From Sediminibacterium sp. (lineage in GTDB: Bacteria > Bacteroidota > Bacteroidia > Chitinophagales > Chitinophagaceae): a stretch of 64,000 bases of DNA. Position numbers and translations under genes: made by a program. Positions 17,555 to 25,637 of this stretch are shown one piece after another (positions within the stretch are counted from its first letter, which is position 1; each line of letters starts with the position of its first letter). Under the pieces are notes generated by a model. That model was not told the origin of the DNA, searched no databases, and saw nothing but the letters and a program-made list of their open reading frames with translations. The stretch lies in the NCBI GenBank assembly GCA_016786865.1, contig JAEUVE010000022.1, positions 62,001 through 126,000 on the forward strand, written 5' to 3'.

Positions 17555-18214
17555 ATGAATATACAAAACGCAATAAAAACTCATCTTTGTCTCAATAGTG
17601 AAAGGGATGAAAATGGACGCATATATGAATCTAGTTTAGTTCATGCGCTTAGAAATATCAGATTAATTACTGGGCGAAACGAAGAAACGGGTGTTGCTGA
17701 GCCAAATGGCTACTTGGGAAATTGGATTGGAGCAATTGGATATCTAACCTTATTAGATCAAATTGGTAAATGTTTTCGCCCCAAGAGCGAGCTACATCAA
17801 GAGTATCAAAATAATACTCCTCCAATAAAAAAGGCGCTCATGAATTTTAATCTAAATAATTTAACAAACGATGAAATAAATGCGATTTACGCTTTGCGGA
17901 ACGGATTTCACCATGATTTTAGTTTACTTAATATTGAATTAAAAAAAAACACAACTCAAATTAAAAATGCTCATCATTTTGCAGTTGAAGTCGGTTCAAC
18001 AAATCCTGTCGTAAAACTACCTAAAATACCGTGGGATGGAGAAATAGCTAATCGCACAAAAGAGAATGTTACTTATGTAAATCTTCAAGCATTAGGGGAT
18101 ATGGTTGAGAATATATACAAGCTTCTTTTGGAACTTGAATCTAAAAATGAACTTTTACTAGAGTTGCTTGGCGGTGAATCTGAATTACGGGCGAGATATA
18201 TTTTTAGTCATTGA
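17555..18214 (+). CDS. Hypothetical AT-rich accessory protein
   Basis: A 219-residue protein from the ATG at 17555; an in-frame start 16 codons upstream is possible, but its extra residues look unstructured. I recognise no family. Segments such as SSLVHALRNIRLITG, YLGNWIGAIGYLTLLDQIGKCF and INAIYALRNGFHHDFSLLNI suggest an all-helical protein, and the ALRNGFHHDFS stretch resembles the Asn/His-bearing helix of HEPN/abortive-infection-type proteins. The codons are AT-rich, like those of the FRG gene facing away from it. Function unknown; an RNase or abortive-infection role is speculation. Confidence 0.6.
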   Translation: MNIQNAIKTHLCLNSERDENGRIYESSLVHALRNIRLITGRNEETGVAEPNGYLGNWIGAIGYLTLLDQIGKCFRPKSELHQEYQNNTPPIKKALMNFNLNNLTNDEINAIYALRNGFHHDFSLLNIELKKNTTQIKNAHHFAVEVGSTNPVVKLPKIPWDGEIANRTKENVTYVNLQALGDMVENIYKLLLELESKNELLLELLGGESELRARYIFSH

Positions 18215-18412
18215 TTTTAAATGAGAGTATAACTTATTTAGGTGTATTTAGGAAGTGTCGCAGTCATGAAAAAGCATTGAGTTTCCTGACTTTTATCATC
18301 CTACTTCATCAGGTATTCCTTCGTAATGAGGACGTGGAATGACGAGATTTATTGTAAGAGCAGTCAAATCTCCTGCAACATCGGCAGCACTGGGCGGGCA
18401 AACTCCCTGCCT

Positions 18413-18865
18413 TTACAACCGGACTCCCATATAAAGATGATTATTGGGATCATCCTTTGAATACAGGTTCGTGGTTTTTACGATCTGAAGGACATCATGT
18501 TCCGCCGCTGGTAATGCGCCCCGGCCTAACATTCTTTGTTTGAATGAGTCGGTTAACATGGTTAGATAGAGCGAGTAACCATAATGTTCTGCTGTTAAAA
18601 AAATGAGCCATAGCATCCGCATGCCTAGACCCAGGCCCCTCATTTCATGAGGAAGCAACATATTGGGAATATAGATTGATCGGTTAGTTTCACGAACCTC
18701 TGCTTTAATCATACAGGTTCTCTCGCCGGTAACACTTATAGCTGTCGCTTCAATCAGGTCTTTTTTTTCGACTTCAAACTGTAAGTCATCAATTTGTACG
18801 AAACTGAAAAGTTCAGTTAAACGGTCAATGATACGGCACTCAATTTCATTCATATCAGTTAGCAT
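18413..18865 (-). CDS. GNAT-like acetyltransferase domain protein
   Basis: A 150-residue protein and the last gene of the four-gene operon starting at 22118. The segment LPHEMRGLGLGMRMLWLIFL (about residues 72-91) matches the acetyl-CoA pyrophosphate-binding loop and helix of GNAT N-acetyltransferases (R/QxxGxG/A), with a strand before it (IYIPNMLL) and another after it (YSLYLTML). Length is normal for a stand-alone GNAT. It starts 8 bp after the previous gene ends; an inner ATG four codons on is an alternative start. Substrate unknown. Confidence 0.62.
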   Translation of the reverse strand: MLTDMNEIECRIIDRLTELFSFVQIDDLQFEVEKKDLIEATAISVTGERTCMIKAEVRETNRSIYIPNMLLPHEMRGLGLGMRMLWLIFLTAEHYGYSLYLTMLTDSFKQRMLGRGALPAAEHDVLQIVKTTNLYSKDDPNNHLYMGVRL

Positions 18866-18873
18866 ATTTGGTT

Positions 18874-19959
18874 TCAGATTAGGTTCTTGTCAGCCGAATC
18901 ATTCATTTTGCCAATCTCTTCCATCATCTTTTCATAAAGTCTTCGGAAAATCAGGTAGTTGATCGGTGATTCTTCTTCGGAAGAATACTCTTCAAGGAAA
19001 ACAATGTTGACTTCATCTAGGATTCCAATGGTGAATTGCAGTGGGTCTATCAATGAAGAAAAAGCAAACCCTTGCGATGCAATCCGACTGATGTATAGTG
19101 CATTGTCTTCGGCAAAATGATAAATGGATGTGTAAGTCGGATGCGCATATTCAGCGGTCCAGATATAAAATGGCCGGAAGCGGTTCAGGCCCACATGTTC
19201 TTCCAGTTCACGCAGGGTGACCTTCTTTTTATCAGGAAGCAGCGCATGCGCCCAGCCATATTCGCTGTCCAGGAATTTCTTACCGTACCGGTCATTGATC
19301 TCTTTGATCTTTGCATCCAGGTCGTCAAGAATGTTTTCGTCCAGGGGCTTCCATTTCAGCGCCTCGTAATTCTGCCCGAAGCTCTTTGTTCTTTTATTCC
19401 GGCCGCGATACCGGTGATCTGAAAACCGGTCGAAAAGTTCTTTATTATCGTGGTATTTGAGAAAAACAAGCAGTATCATCGCGTGTTCATATAGCGACCT
19501 CCACAGTCTGAGGGCGGCATCCATATGCCCATGTTGCAGCATAGTACCGATCTGGTCGGCCATCCTGAACACAATACCATAAAACGGAATAATAACCTTG
19601 TCCGTGTGTTCGATCTTTTTGTCGATGGTGAACTTTCTTATGCTCTCATAGACCGTAAATCCGCGGCTGAGATAGCCGAAATAGCCAATAAAAATATCTT
19701 TATACTTATCGGAAATGGTCTTGGCGTTCTTTGCACTGGCATCTGTATTCTTTTGATACGCTGCTTCATCACCTTCCATTGCTGTCTTCACAAAGAACTC
19801 ATTGTAATCCTCGATGGCCTTGCTGGTGTAATCATCATCCATTGCTTTTCTGATATCTTCATCCGATATGCCTTCTTTGCGGAACGTTTCAACCGTTTCG
19901 GCCATCATGTCTTCGAAGTCTTTAGCGACATCCCGAAAAAGTAAAGCTGGGATTTTCAT
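18874..19959 (-). CDS. DUF5677-like protein
   Basis: A 361-residue soluble, mostly helical protein. The N-terminal ~90 residues are acidic and charged (ETFRKEGISDEDIRKAMDDD). The central part has the DUF5677-type pattern ALRLWRSLYEHAMILLVFL (about 152-170), where an Arg and Glu on one helix face later conserved positions, and the later HPTYTSIYHF adds conserved histidines. DUF5677 proteins are frequent near defence systems but have no assigned activity. Third gene of the operon, 26 bp after the DUF4145-like gene. Confidence 0.6.
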   Translation of the reverse strand: MKIPALLFRDVAKDFEDMMAETVETFRKEGISDEDIRKAMDDDYTSKAIEDYNEFFVKTAMEGDEAAYQKNTDASAKNAKTISDKYKDIFIGYFGYLSRGFTVYESIRKFTIDKKIEHTDKVIIPFYGIVFRMADQIGTMLQHGHMDAALRLWRSLYEHAMILLVFLKYHDNKELFDRFSDHRYRGRNKRTKSFGQNYEALKWKPLDENILDDLDAKIKEINDRYGKKFLDSEYGWAHALLPDKKKVTLRELEEHVGLNRFRPFYIWTAEYAHPTYTSIYHFAEDNALYISRIASQGFAFSSLIDPLQFTIGILDEVNIVFLEEYSSEEESPINYLIFRRLYEKMMEEIGKMNDSADKNLI

Positions 19960-19985
19960 AGTAAAAAATTATGACTGATCTTAAC

Positions 19986-20915
19986 TTAAGATTTCCGCAA
20001 AGCCTGAATAGCCTGCATGGCACCCTTGAATGCAAACTTTTCTTCGTTGATCACTTTGATAACATAGGATAACAATGCATCGATATGCCTGGCTTTATCT
20101 GCGCATTGTTCCTCAGTAAGTCCGTGAATCCCTTCTGACAATTGCTGGTGCAATAATTTAATTGGGTTATCTCCCAGCCGGGTCAGGCTGCCCGGCAGAT
20201 GTTTATTCAATGCGTCAATCATCGGTGACATCTGGTGATCGGTCTCATATTTCAGGAAAGACTGCTTTATCATATCAACCCCGTCAAATTCAAGTTCGCT
20301 TATACTTTTGATCAATCTCTGAATTTCGTTCTCGATAATCCTTCGGAAATATGCAAAAGCACCGATCCCATAGTTTTGGGAAAGACTTATCATAGCCTTC
20401 TTATAAAATGACAGATCATCTTCCGTAAGGTATTTTGAGACCTCTGTCTGCACCTCGATGGAAAAAGCAGGATACTGGCCGATCTTTTGCATATACAGGC
20501 TTGCACCGGCAGTTGTAGGGGTCCATTCCATATCGGTAAATGCGGTTATGATGATATCAATCCTGTGGCCGCAGGACTGGCATTCTCCTGTCAGTGAAAA
20601 TGTTTTAGCAAACAACTTCGTCTTCTCATCAAACCCATCAGGCAGACTATTGTCTTCCACTGAGCGGTACATCAGGCTTCCATCATAATAACCATCAAAA
20701 GGCATCGTCCTGAAGGTCTGAACAGACTTTTCAACCGGACACTTAAAAACAAACTTTTTATCACAGTAATCAGCAATCTCACACCAGGCTGGCTGCCGCA
20801 TGTCGATATTCTCCACTGCCCTGACCCTATGATACAACGGACTTTCAACAATAAACTTTGCGAAATCCTCGTTAGACATTGAATTGGTTCCAGATATTGT
20901 AGTCGTCCTTTTCAT
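19986..20915 (-). CDS. Zinc-ribbon / DUF4145-like protein
   Basis: A 309-residue protein. The N-terminal half has several cysteines in metal-site spacing (PAWCEIADYC, FKCP, GECQSCGHRIDI), suggesting a zinc ribbon. The C-terminal half is helical, with NYGIGAFAYFRRIIENEIQRL followed later by LSEGIHGLTEEQC and ARHIDALLSYVIKVI, a layout like DUF4145/HEPN-type proteins found beside restriction and signalling systems. No catalytic motif is certain. Second gene of the operon, 66 bp after the proteasome-like gene. Function unknown. Confidence 0.55.
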   Translation of the reverse strand: MKRTTTISGTNSMSNEDFAKFIVESPLYHRVRAVENIDMRQPAWCEIADYCDKKFVFKCPVEKSVQTFRTMPFDGYYDGSLMYRSVEDNSLPDGFDEKTKLFAKTFSLTGECQSCGHRIDIIITAFTDMEWTPTTAGASLYMQKIGQYPAFSIEVQTEVSKYLTEDDLSFYKKAMISLSQNYGIGAFAYFRRIIENEIQRLIKSISELEFDGVDMIKQSFLKYETDHQMSPMIDALNKHLPGSLTRLGDNPIKLLHQQLSEGIHGLTEEQCADKARHIDALLSYVIKVINEEKFAFKGAMQAIQALRKS

Positions 20916-20981
20916 GTAAAAGTTTTTTAATACCCCGACGGTAAAATTCTTTATTATTTTTCTTAATCAGGTTTCTTTCTC

Positions 20982-22118
20982 TTATTTCTTTTCCTGCGCT
21001 ACTACTTTTTTTACTTCCTCAGTTAGCCTGTCGTTAATTGGTTTAAGCATTGTCAGCTCTATTGTTCCAGGCTGTTGAAAACGAACACTCAGCTCACTGC
21101 CGATGTTGAAACTGGCAGGTATGTAATAATTGCCCTCAGTTTCAAGAACATAACTCATTACATTAACATGACTTTCGAATGAATAGTCTTCCCCAAGACT
21201 ATCGAAATCTTCATTTCCTTTATAATTGAAAGGCGCAACTACAAATTTCCGGCGGTGTACTTTGTCACTTCTGATAATATAACTGGTGTCGGCTTCCTCT
21301 GTTGTTCCAGATAACGGCCTGAGAACAGTAATCAGCAGTAATTCTCCATAATATTTGTAATTCATGATGATAGACGGCACCGGCACATCCGGAATACCAC
21401 CTGCTGAATTGTATCGTCCCCAATTTATCACGTAGGTTATCTCATCAACCTTACGGAATCGGCTACCATCGTAATAGATCATTTCAAAACCGGCGCCCCA
21501 ATGATGCTTCACCGTATTGAGCGTTTTGCGCTCGTTGGCCAATAGCCTGCCTATCGTGATAAGATTTGCCTGGATGGTAAACTCAGCGTCATTCATCGAA
21601 AAAGTGCTGAACAGCTTTGCATTTTCCTTGGCTTCTTTCAAAAAGTCTGTTGCTCCGGATCCTGTCGCCCAAGCTTCGCCGAACAGTTCTGTTTCGGTAT
21701 GTATCCACTGACCGTGGACGAATTTACAAAGTGATATTTCATTTACCTCTCTTTCAGTAACCAGAATAACGAAAGAAGTTTCTTGCCAGGATTCATCCGC
21801 GCTATGTTGTTGCAGAAACCATTGCATATCTAAAGCTGAAACCTGATCCTTGGCTTTACAATAAATGGTTATATCCTCCAGAAAGCTTTTAATTTCCGCA
21901 ACACCCCCTGCAAAACCGATGCATACATTCTCTTTGAGTATATAAATTTTCTGATCCAGACGGAGCGGGTGGAGAGACGCGTCTGCTGAAAGGTATTGAG
22001 TGACATCTTCTGATAACACAGGCAGTTCAATACCTGTCACCTTGATATCCGTTGATATCAGCAGATCACCGATAAGTACCGGTGTTGCCTTGTTCAGCGT
22101 ACAGGCGATCATTGTCAT
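20982..22118 (-). CDS. HslV/proteasome-beta-like Ntn-hydrolase with C-terminal extension
   Basis: A 378-residue protein. Counting from Thr2 as Thr1 (Met removal before Thr is expected), the start TMIACTLNKATPVLIGD places Asp at 17 exactly as in HslV (TTIVS...IAGD, Asp17). QKIYILKENVCIGFAGG aligns with the HslV Lys33 segment ending GFAGG, with an insertion of about 23 residues before the Lys (Lys56 here). AWATGSGATDFLKEAKENAK matches the AxGSG helix start of HslV. So Thr1, Asp17 and Lys33 equivalents are all kept. The last ~180 residues are unlike HslV and unrecognised. No HslU or other AAA+ unfoldase lies nearby. It heads a four-gene operon inside the mobile element. Protease activity is inferred. 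Confidence 0.68.
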   Translation of the reverse strand: MTMIACTLNKATPVLIGDLLISTDIKVTGIELPVLSEDVTQYLSADASLHPLRLDQKIYILKENVCIGFAGGVAEIKSFLEDITIYCKAKDQVSALDMQWFLQQHSADESWQETSFVILVTEREVNEISLCKFVHGQWIHTETELFGEAWATGSGATDFLKEAKENAKLFSTFSMNDAEFTIQANLITIGRLLANERKTLNTVKHHWGAGFEMIYYDGSRFRKVDEITYVINWGRYNSAGGIPDVPVPSIIMNYKYYGELLLITVLRPLSGTTEEADTSYIIRSDKVHRRKFVVAPFNYKGNEDFDSLGEDYSFESHVNVMSYVLETEGNYYIPASFNIGSELSVRFQQPGTIELTMLKPINDRLTEEVKKVVAQEKK

Positions 22119-22453
22119 TGCCGAGAGTTTGATACAAGTTACTAAACCTTGAAAGGGGTGGGCAACTTAATATTAGATCCGGTTATTCATTTCGGATTCT
22201 TTCTTACCGGCGGAAACTTAAGTATGTTCCAGCGCTTGGAATGCCAATCGTAGAAATCCTGTTCCGGGTATCCCCAAGCAAAAAGACCAGAAGAAAAGCT
22301 GCGATTACCAGCAAATAAGTCAATAATTGTTTATTGGCAGCCTTTCAGCACTTAAAATAAATGCATAGGCAAAATGTTTTTTTTGTCAAACTCTGGCTTG
22401 CCACATAGGCAGCGTCCATTGTATCTTAAAATATCGTTCAGAAGTATTAAAAT
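22119..22453. other. Intergenic gap, 335 bp
   Basis: Lies upstream of the proteasome-like operon and downstream of the XRE regulator gene, both on the minus strand. It must hold the operon's promoter, but I find no full TAnnTTTG box with a TTG at 19 bp. No gene, repeat or clear terminator hairpin is seen. Confidence 0.4.
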
Positions 22454-22840
22454 CTATTTTTGTTTATCCAACAAATTTTGCAGCAATTCAATCTTTTCTT
22501 TTTCACTTTTTACCAAAGCCTCATATAGTTCCACTATTTTGTCAATGGGATTAAATGTGCAGTGATAATTTACATTACTGGTTGAATTGTCATGGTAGTT
22601 GTTTCCAATTACATTTATCGCCGCCTCTTCATCAAAATTCTTAATCGCTTCTACCGGCACTTTCAAGACCTTGGCCACTTCAGCCAGTAATTCATCTTCT
22701 ATCACTTCTTTCTGCTCAAGCAGTGAAATTTTCCGCTGGTTCCAGTCCTCGCCCAGTTCCAAGGCAAGTCCTTCCTGTTTGATGCCCAGCATTTCACGGA
22801 AGCGTTTTACGTTACGGCCCTGGTGTATTGTCTTTTCCAT
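22454..22840 (-). CDS. XRE-type transcriptional regulator
   Basis: A 128-residue DNA-binding protein. Residues ~6-65 form a Cro/CI-type helix-turn-helix (NVKRFREMLGIKQEGLALEL, then WNQRKISLLEQKE, the recognition helix). An N-rich linker follows (NNYHDNSTSNVNYH), and the C-terminus is a short coiled coil (IVELYEALVKSEKEKIELLQ), suggesting a dimer or higher oligomer. It is divergent from the SWIM/HEPN pair; three GGTA-spacer-TACC palindromes in between are candidate operators for control of both directions. Confidence 0.82.
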   Translation of the reverse strand: MEKTIHQGRNVKRFREMLGIKQEGLALELGEDWNQRKISLLEQKEVIEDELLAEVAKVLKVPVEAIKNFDEEAAINVIGNNYHDNSTSNVNYHCTFNPIDKIVELYEALVKSEKEKIELLQNLLDKQK

Positions 22841-22886
22841 AGTAGATAGATTAGTCTTTATACAAATATATTGAAATTATCAGACC

Positions 22887-22949
22887 GGTAAAATACCTGA
22901 TCTAGGGCCTTTGTTTCCGGTAATTTACCGCTTTCTGGTATAGTTTACC
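22887..22949. promoter_or_regulatory. Three GGTA-TACC palindromes (candidate operators)
   Basis: GGTA-3-TACC at 22887-22897, GGTA-3-TACC within the 13-bp palindrome CGGTAATTTACCG at 22918-22930, and GGTA-5-TACC at 22937-22949, all in the 150-bp divergent region between the XRE gene and the SWIM gene. Repeated palindromes next to an XRE regulator usually are its binding sites; this is inference. Confidence 0.6.
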
Positions 22950-22990
22950 GCTATTAATCGTCGGAATTTCAGCCCTATAAATCTAAGGGT

Positions 22991-24277
22991 ATGAAAACCA
23001 GTACTAAACTTGAGGAGCCAACCCGGCAACCCTCTATCATCCGCTTCCGGGACGATCAATACCAGCTAACAATGGACGAACTACGGGAACAGACGGGCCA
23101 CAAAGCCGGTTTACCCCTCACGTGGTGTCCTGCCAGTTTACAGTTTATTTCCTATCAGGATGGAATGTTGCATTTACGCAATACCTGTAAACAGGAGTCC
23201 TATCTGCTTTCACTGACCATGAAACCCGAGGGTTTACAGGTTACCTGCGACTGTTCTGACAACAGTAAACTGTATTGTGATCATATCTACGGTGCTTTAC
23301 AAACCCTGATCGGGACTTTGGGAGAGAGTTATTTTAAAAAACTATTGCCGGAGGGAGCCATACAGCTAGCGTTTAAACACAGGTTCTGCTTTGATAAAAT
23401 GGAATCCAGTGCTGGGCTGGATGTGTCGGTAAGGGAAGAATTACAGACCGTTTTCTGGTTGGATAACCTGATTGTGGTAACTGACCTGTCAGCCATGCTA
23501 AATCTCCCGGCAGATGGTCCAAAATCGGCAAACCCGTTCATAGCGCAGGAAGATAAAAAGCCAGGTGAAGATGGCATTTGCTATCTATGGATTGTCCCTT
23601 ATCGCAATAGGTTCCAGCCCTTTGTGCTTCCTTGCGCCGGTAAAATGAACAAGGCGCAAACAGAGGTTAAACAGTTCTACGGTTTTTTAAGTGCTTTGCA
23701 GCAACCCTATGATAGCTTACTGACAGAGGCCCAGCAGGAATTGAATAAAACCTGTTTTGCCCACTGGCAACTGGCGGAAACGCTACCCGGCAGGCTTATC
23801 AAAGAGGGACTAGTTCAATGCCAAACCCATCCATGGTTCGAGATACTGAACTACTGGCGAAGCCTGATCGAGCAATTATCCCAGCAGGCATTTGTTTACG
23901 CCTATTTTCTGCACCGGGTAGATCAGTTAAAGAAAGACAAGCCTCACAAACAAAGGGCTACAGGGATTTTCGTTTCTACCGATGTGCCTGTGGTAACCTT
24001 CAGTTTAACAGACATGGGTGTGTACTATCAGTTCAGACCGGAGATATGGATAAATAGAGAACTAGTTCAGGAATATGAGGCCGATACGAGTTTTTTTGTC
24101 ACACACAAGAATACACTCTATTTACTCGGGTCATTGCGTGACGCGGCCATCTTGCAGTGGATGGATCAACTGGAGGGGGTGATCACGGTTTTTAAAGAGC
24201 ATTTCGCCGCATTTGAGCAAACCATCCTGGCACCTATCCGGCAACATTACACCGTAACCACCAACAAAACCAACTAG
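22991..24277 (+). CDS. SWIM zinc-finger protein
   Basis: A 428-residue protein with a SWIM-type zinc-binding motif CxCx7CxH: Cys86, Cys88, Cys96 and His98 (VTCDCSDNSKLYCDHIYGAL). SWIM motifs bind DNA or proteins. The remaining ~320 residues have no family I recognise; they include WYF-rich beta segments (ICYLWIVPYRNRFQPFVL) and a helical tail. The gene is followed after 2 bp by the HEPN gene, so the two are one unit, probably under the divergent XRE regulator. Role unknown; the pairing suggests a regulator/effector cassette. Confidence 0.68.
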   Translation: MKTSTKLEEPTRQPSIIRFRDDQYQLTMDELREQTGHKAGLPLTWCPASLQFISYQDGMLHLRNTCKQESYLLSLTMKPEGLQVTCDCSDNSKLYCDHIYGALQTLIGTLGESYFKKLLPEGAIQLAFKHRFCFDKMESSAGLDVSVREELQTVFWLDNLIVVTDLSAMLNLPADGPKSANPFIAQEDKKPGEDGICYLWIVPYRNRFQPFVLPCAGKMNKAQTEVKQFYGFLSALQQPYDSLLTEAQQELNKTCFAHWQLAETLPGRLIKEGLVQCQTHPWFEILNYWRSLIEQLSQQAFVYAYFLHRVDQLKKDKPHKQRATGIFVSTDVPVVTFSLTDMGVYYQFRPEIWINRELVQEYEADTSFFVTHKNTLYLLGSLRDAAILQWMDQLEGVITVFKEHFAAFEQTILAPIRQHYTVTTNKTN

Positions 24278-24279
24278 CC

Positions 24280-25134
24280 ATGAGACCTTTTACGATCTAC
24301 CAGGCAGCTTTTGACAATTTTCAGCATACAGGAAAGAGGATTATAGACCTGATCGGAGAACTGGTGGAAGCGGACAGGATTTATTTGCTGGGAGGATCAT
24401 TGTATAGAAGAAGAACAGAGAGCCTTTTTAATCAACTGGTGCCTTCGCTGCAATACGTGGCTGATTGTTATTACCTGATCCTGTTGCCTGATACAAACAC
24501 TACCCGCTTAGTACAATTGCAGGATCAGATCGAACAGCATTGTGCGAGGATCTTGCCTATAACCGCCATCGTACTGAGTACCAAACAGTTCGATACTTGG
24601 TTACAGGATGGCCATGCATTTGCCGTGCGGGTGCATACCTGCGCTCCCTTACTGTTGCAAAAGGATGCCGGATACCAGGGCAACCTGGGAACAATAGATG
24701 AGGTGGCAGAACAAAAGAGAACCGAGTTGACCCACAAGGAAGGGCTAAAACGGGTCGAAGCGTTTTTGGCAGGGGCAGAACTATTCTGTTTGCGTAAAGA
24801 AAACCGGATGGCAGCCTTCATGCTGCACCAGGCGGTGGAACAGGCACTGAGTACCTTGCTAAAGACAGCCACCGGCTACTACTGCTGTACCCATAATATC
24901 GAGCGGCTCCTTCGATATGCAGGCATGGTTACCCACAAGGTTAACGAGATCTTCCCAAAAAACAATGAACCGGAAAAAAGGCTGGTAAGCCTGCTGCAAA
25001 AAGCCTATATCGACAGCCGTTACAGGGAGGATTATGCCATCCCTGAAGCGGATCTATTGAACCTGCTGGGAAGGGTTGGCGAACTGCGTAAAATATTGAT
25101 GGAATCAGCGGAGACATTAAACCAAAAAAATTGA
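24280..25134 (+). CDS. HEPN-domain protein
   Basis: A 284-residue protein. The C-terminal ~130 residues match the HEPN fold: FMLHQAVEQALSTLLKTATG (about 184-203), then THNIERLLRYAG, and finally YIDSRYREDY. The RNase signature Rx4-6H is not evident, so it may be a non-catalytic HEPN. The N-terminal ~140 residues (DRIYLLGGSLYRRRTESLF, YYLILLPDTN) resemble a nucleotidyltransferase-like alpha/beta layout but lack the catalytic GSxxxGxxxxxSDxD motif in clear form. Translationally coupled to the SWIM gene. It could act with that protein as a toxin-antitoxin or sensing pair; this is unproven. Confidence 0.72.
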   Translation: MRPFTIYQAAFDNFQHTGKRIIDLIGELVEADRIYLLGGSLYRRRTESLFNQLVPSLQYVADCYYLILLPDTNTTRLVQLQDQIEQHCARILPITAIVLSTKQFDTWLQDGHAFAVRVHTCAPLLLQKDAGYQGNLGTIDEVAEQKRTELTHKEGLKRVEAFLAGAELFCLRKENRMAAFMLHQAVEQALSTLLKTATGYYCCTHNIERLLRYAGMVTHKVNEIFPKNNEPEKRLVSLLQKAYIDSRYREDYAIPEADLLNLLGRVGELRKILMESAETLNQKN

Positions 25135-25163
25135 CTGCGATCTCACTAAAAAATACCGATTTT

Positions 25164-25628
25164 TCATTCGGTAAGATATTTCTGCATTATTTTTTGATTG
25201 GCTTTCGACTGTTGTTCATACAGTGTTTCCCAGGCCTTCTGATATTTATTGTTTGCATATTCCTGTGTAATCCATTTGTCCCCCAGTAGGTAGGCATATT
25301 TGGCAATAAAAAGCATGACAAGCCAGAACAGGATACGACCGAAAACTACCTTATAATACTCGGTTATTCCATGCTCCGGGAACAGCAGGATTCGGAACTC
25401 TCTTTTAACGGGCTTTGCATGGCTTTCTACCTGTGCAGAAAATGCCTCCATTTTCTGCATCAAAAACGTCTTCAGTTCCTCATTTTGTCTGGCTAATTTT
25501 TCTTCCATCCGTTGTAAAATCAGCACCTGTTCTTCTAAAAATTGGCCATTCTTCTCAGCCAATTGGTTACTCTGCTTTTGTTCTTCCAGTACCTCGGTAA
25601 GTACAGTTTCAATGATCTCGTTTTCCAT
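25164..25628 (-). CDS. Coiled-coil membrane protein of the mobilization region
   Basis: A 154-residue protein with a long N-terminal coiled coil (residues ~1-65, ending LKTFLMQKMEAF), a basic linker, one hydrophobic helix (ILFWLVMLFIAKYAYLLG, about 99-116) and a charged tail. Proteins of this shape commonly lie directly downstream of the relaxase in Bacteroidetes mobilization operons. It starts 9 bp after the relaxase stop. It may anchor the relaxosome at the inner membrane; that is inference from position. Confidence 0.65.
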   Translation of the reverse strand: MENEIIETVLTEVLEEQKQSNQLAEKNGQFLEEQVLILQRMEEKLARQNEELKTFLMQKMEAFSAQVESHAKPVKREFRILLFPEHGITEYYKVVFGRILFWLVMLFIAKYAYLLGDKWITQEYANNKYQKAWETLYEQQSKANQKIMQKYLTE

Positions 25629-25637
25629 GGGACTATT

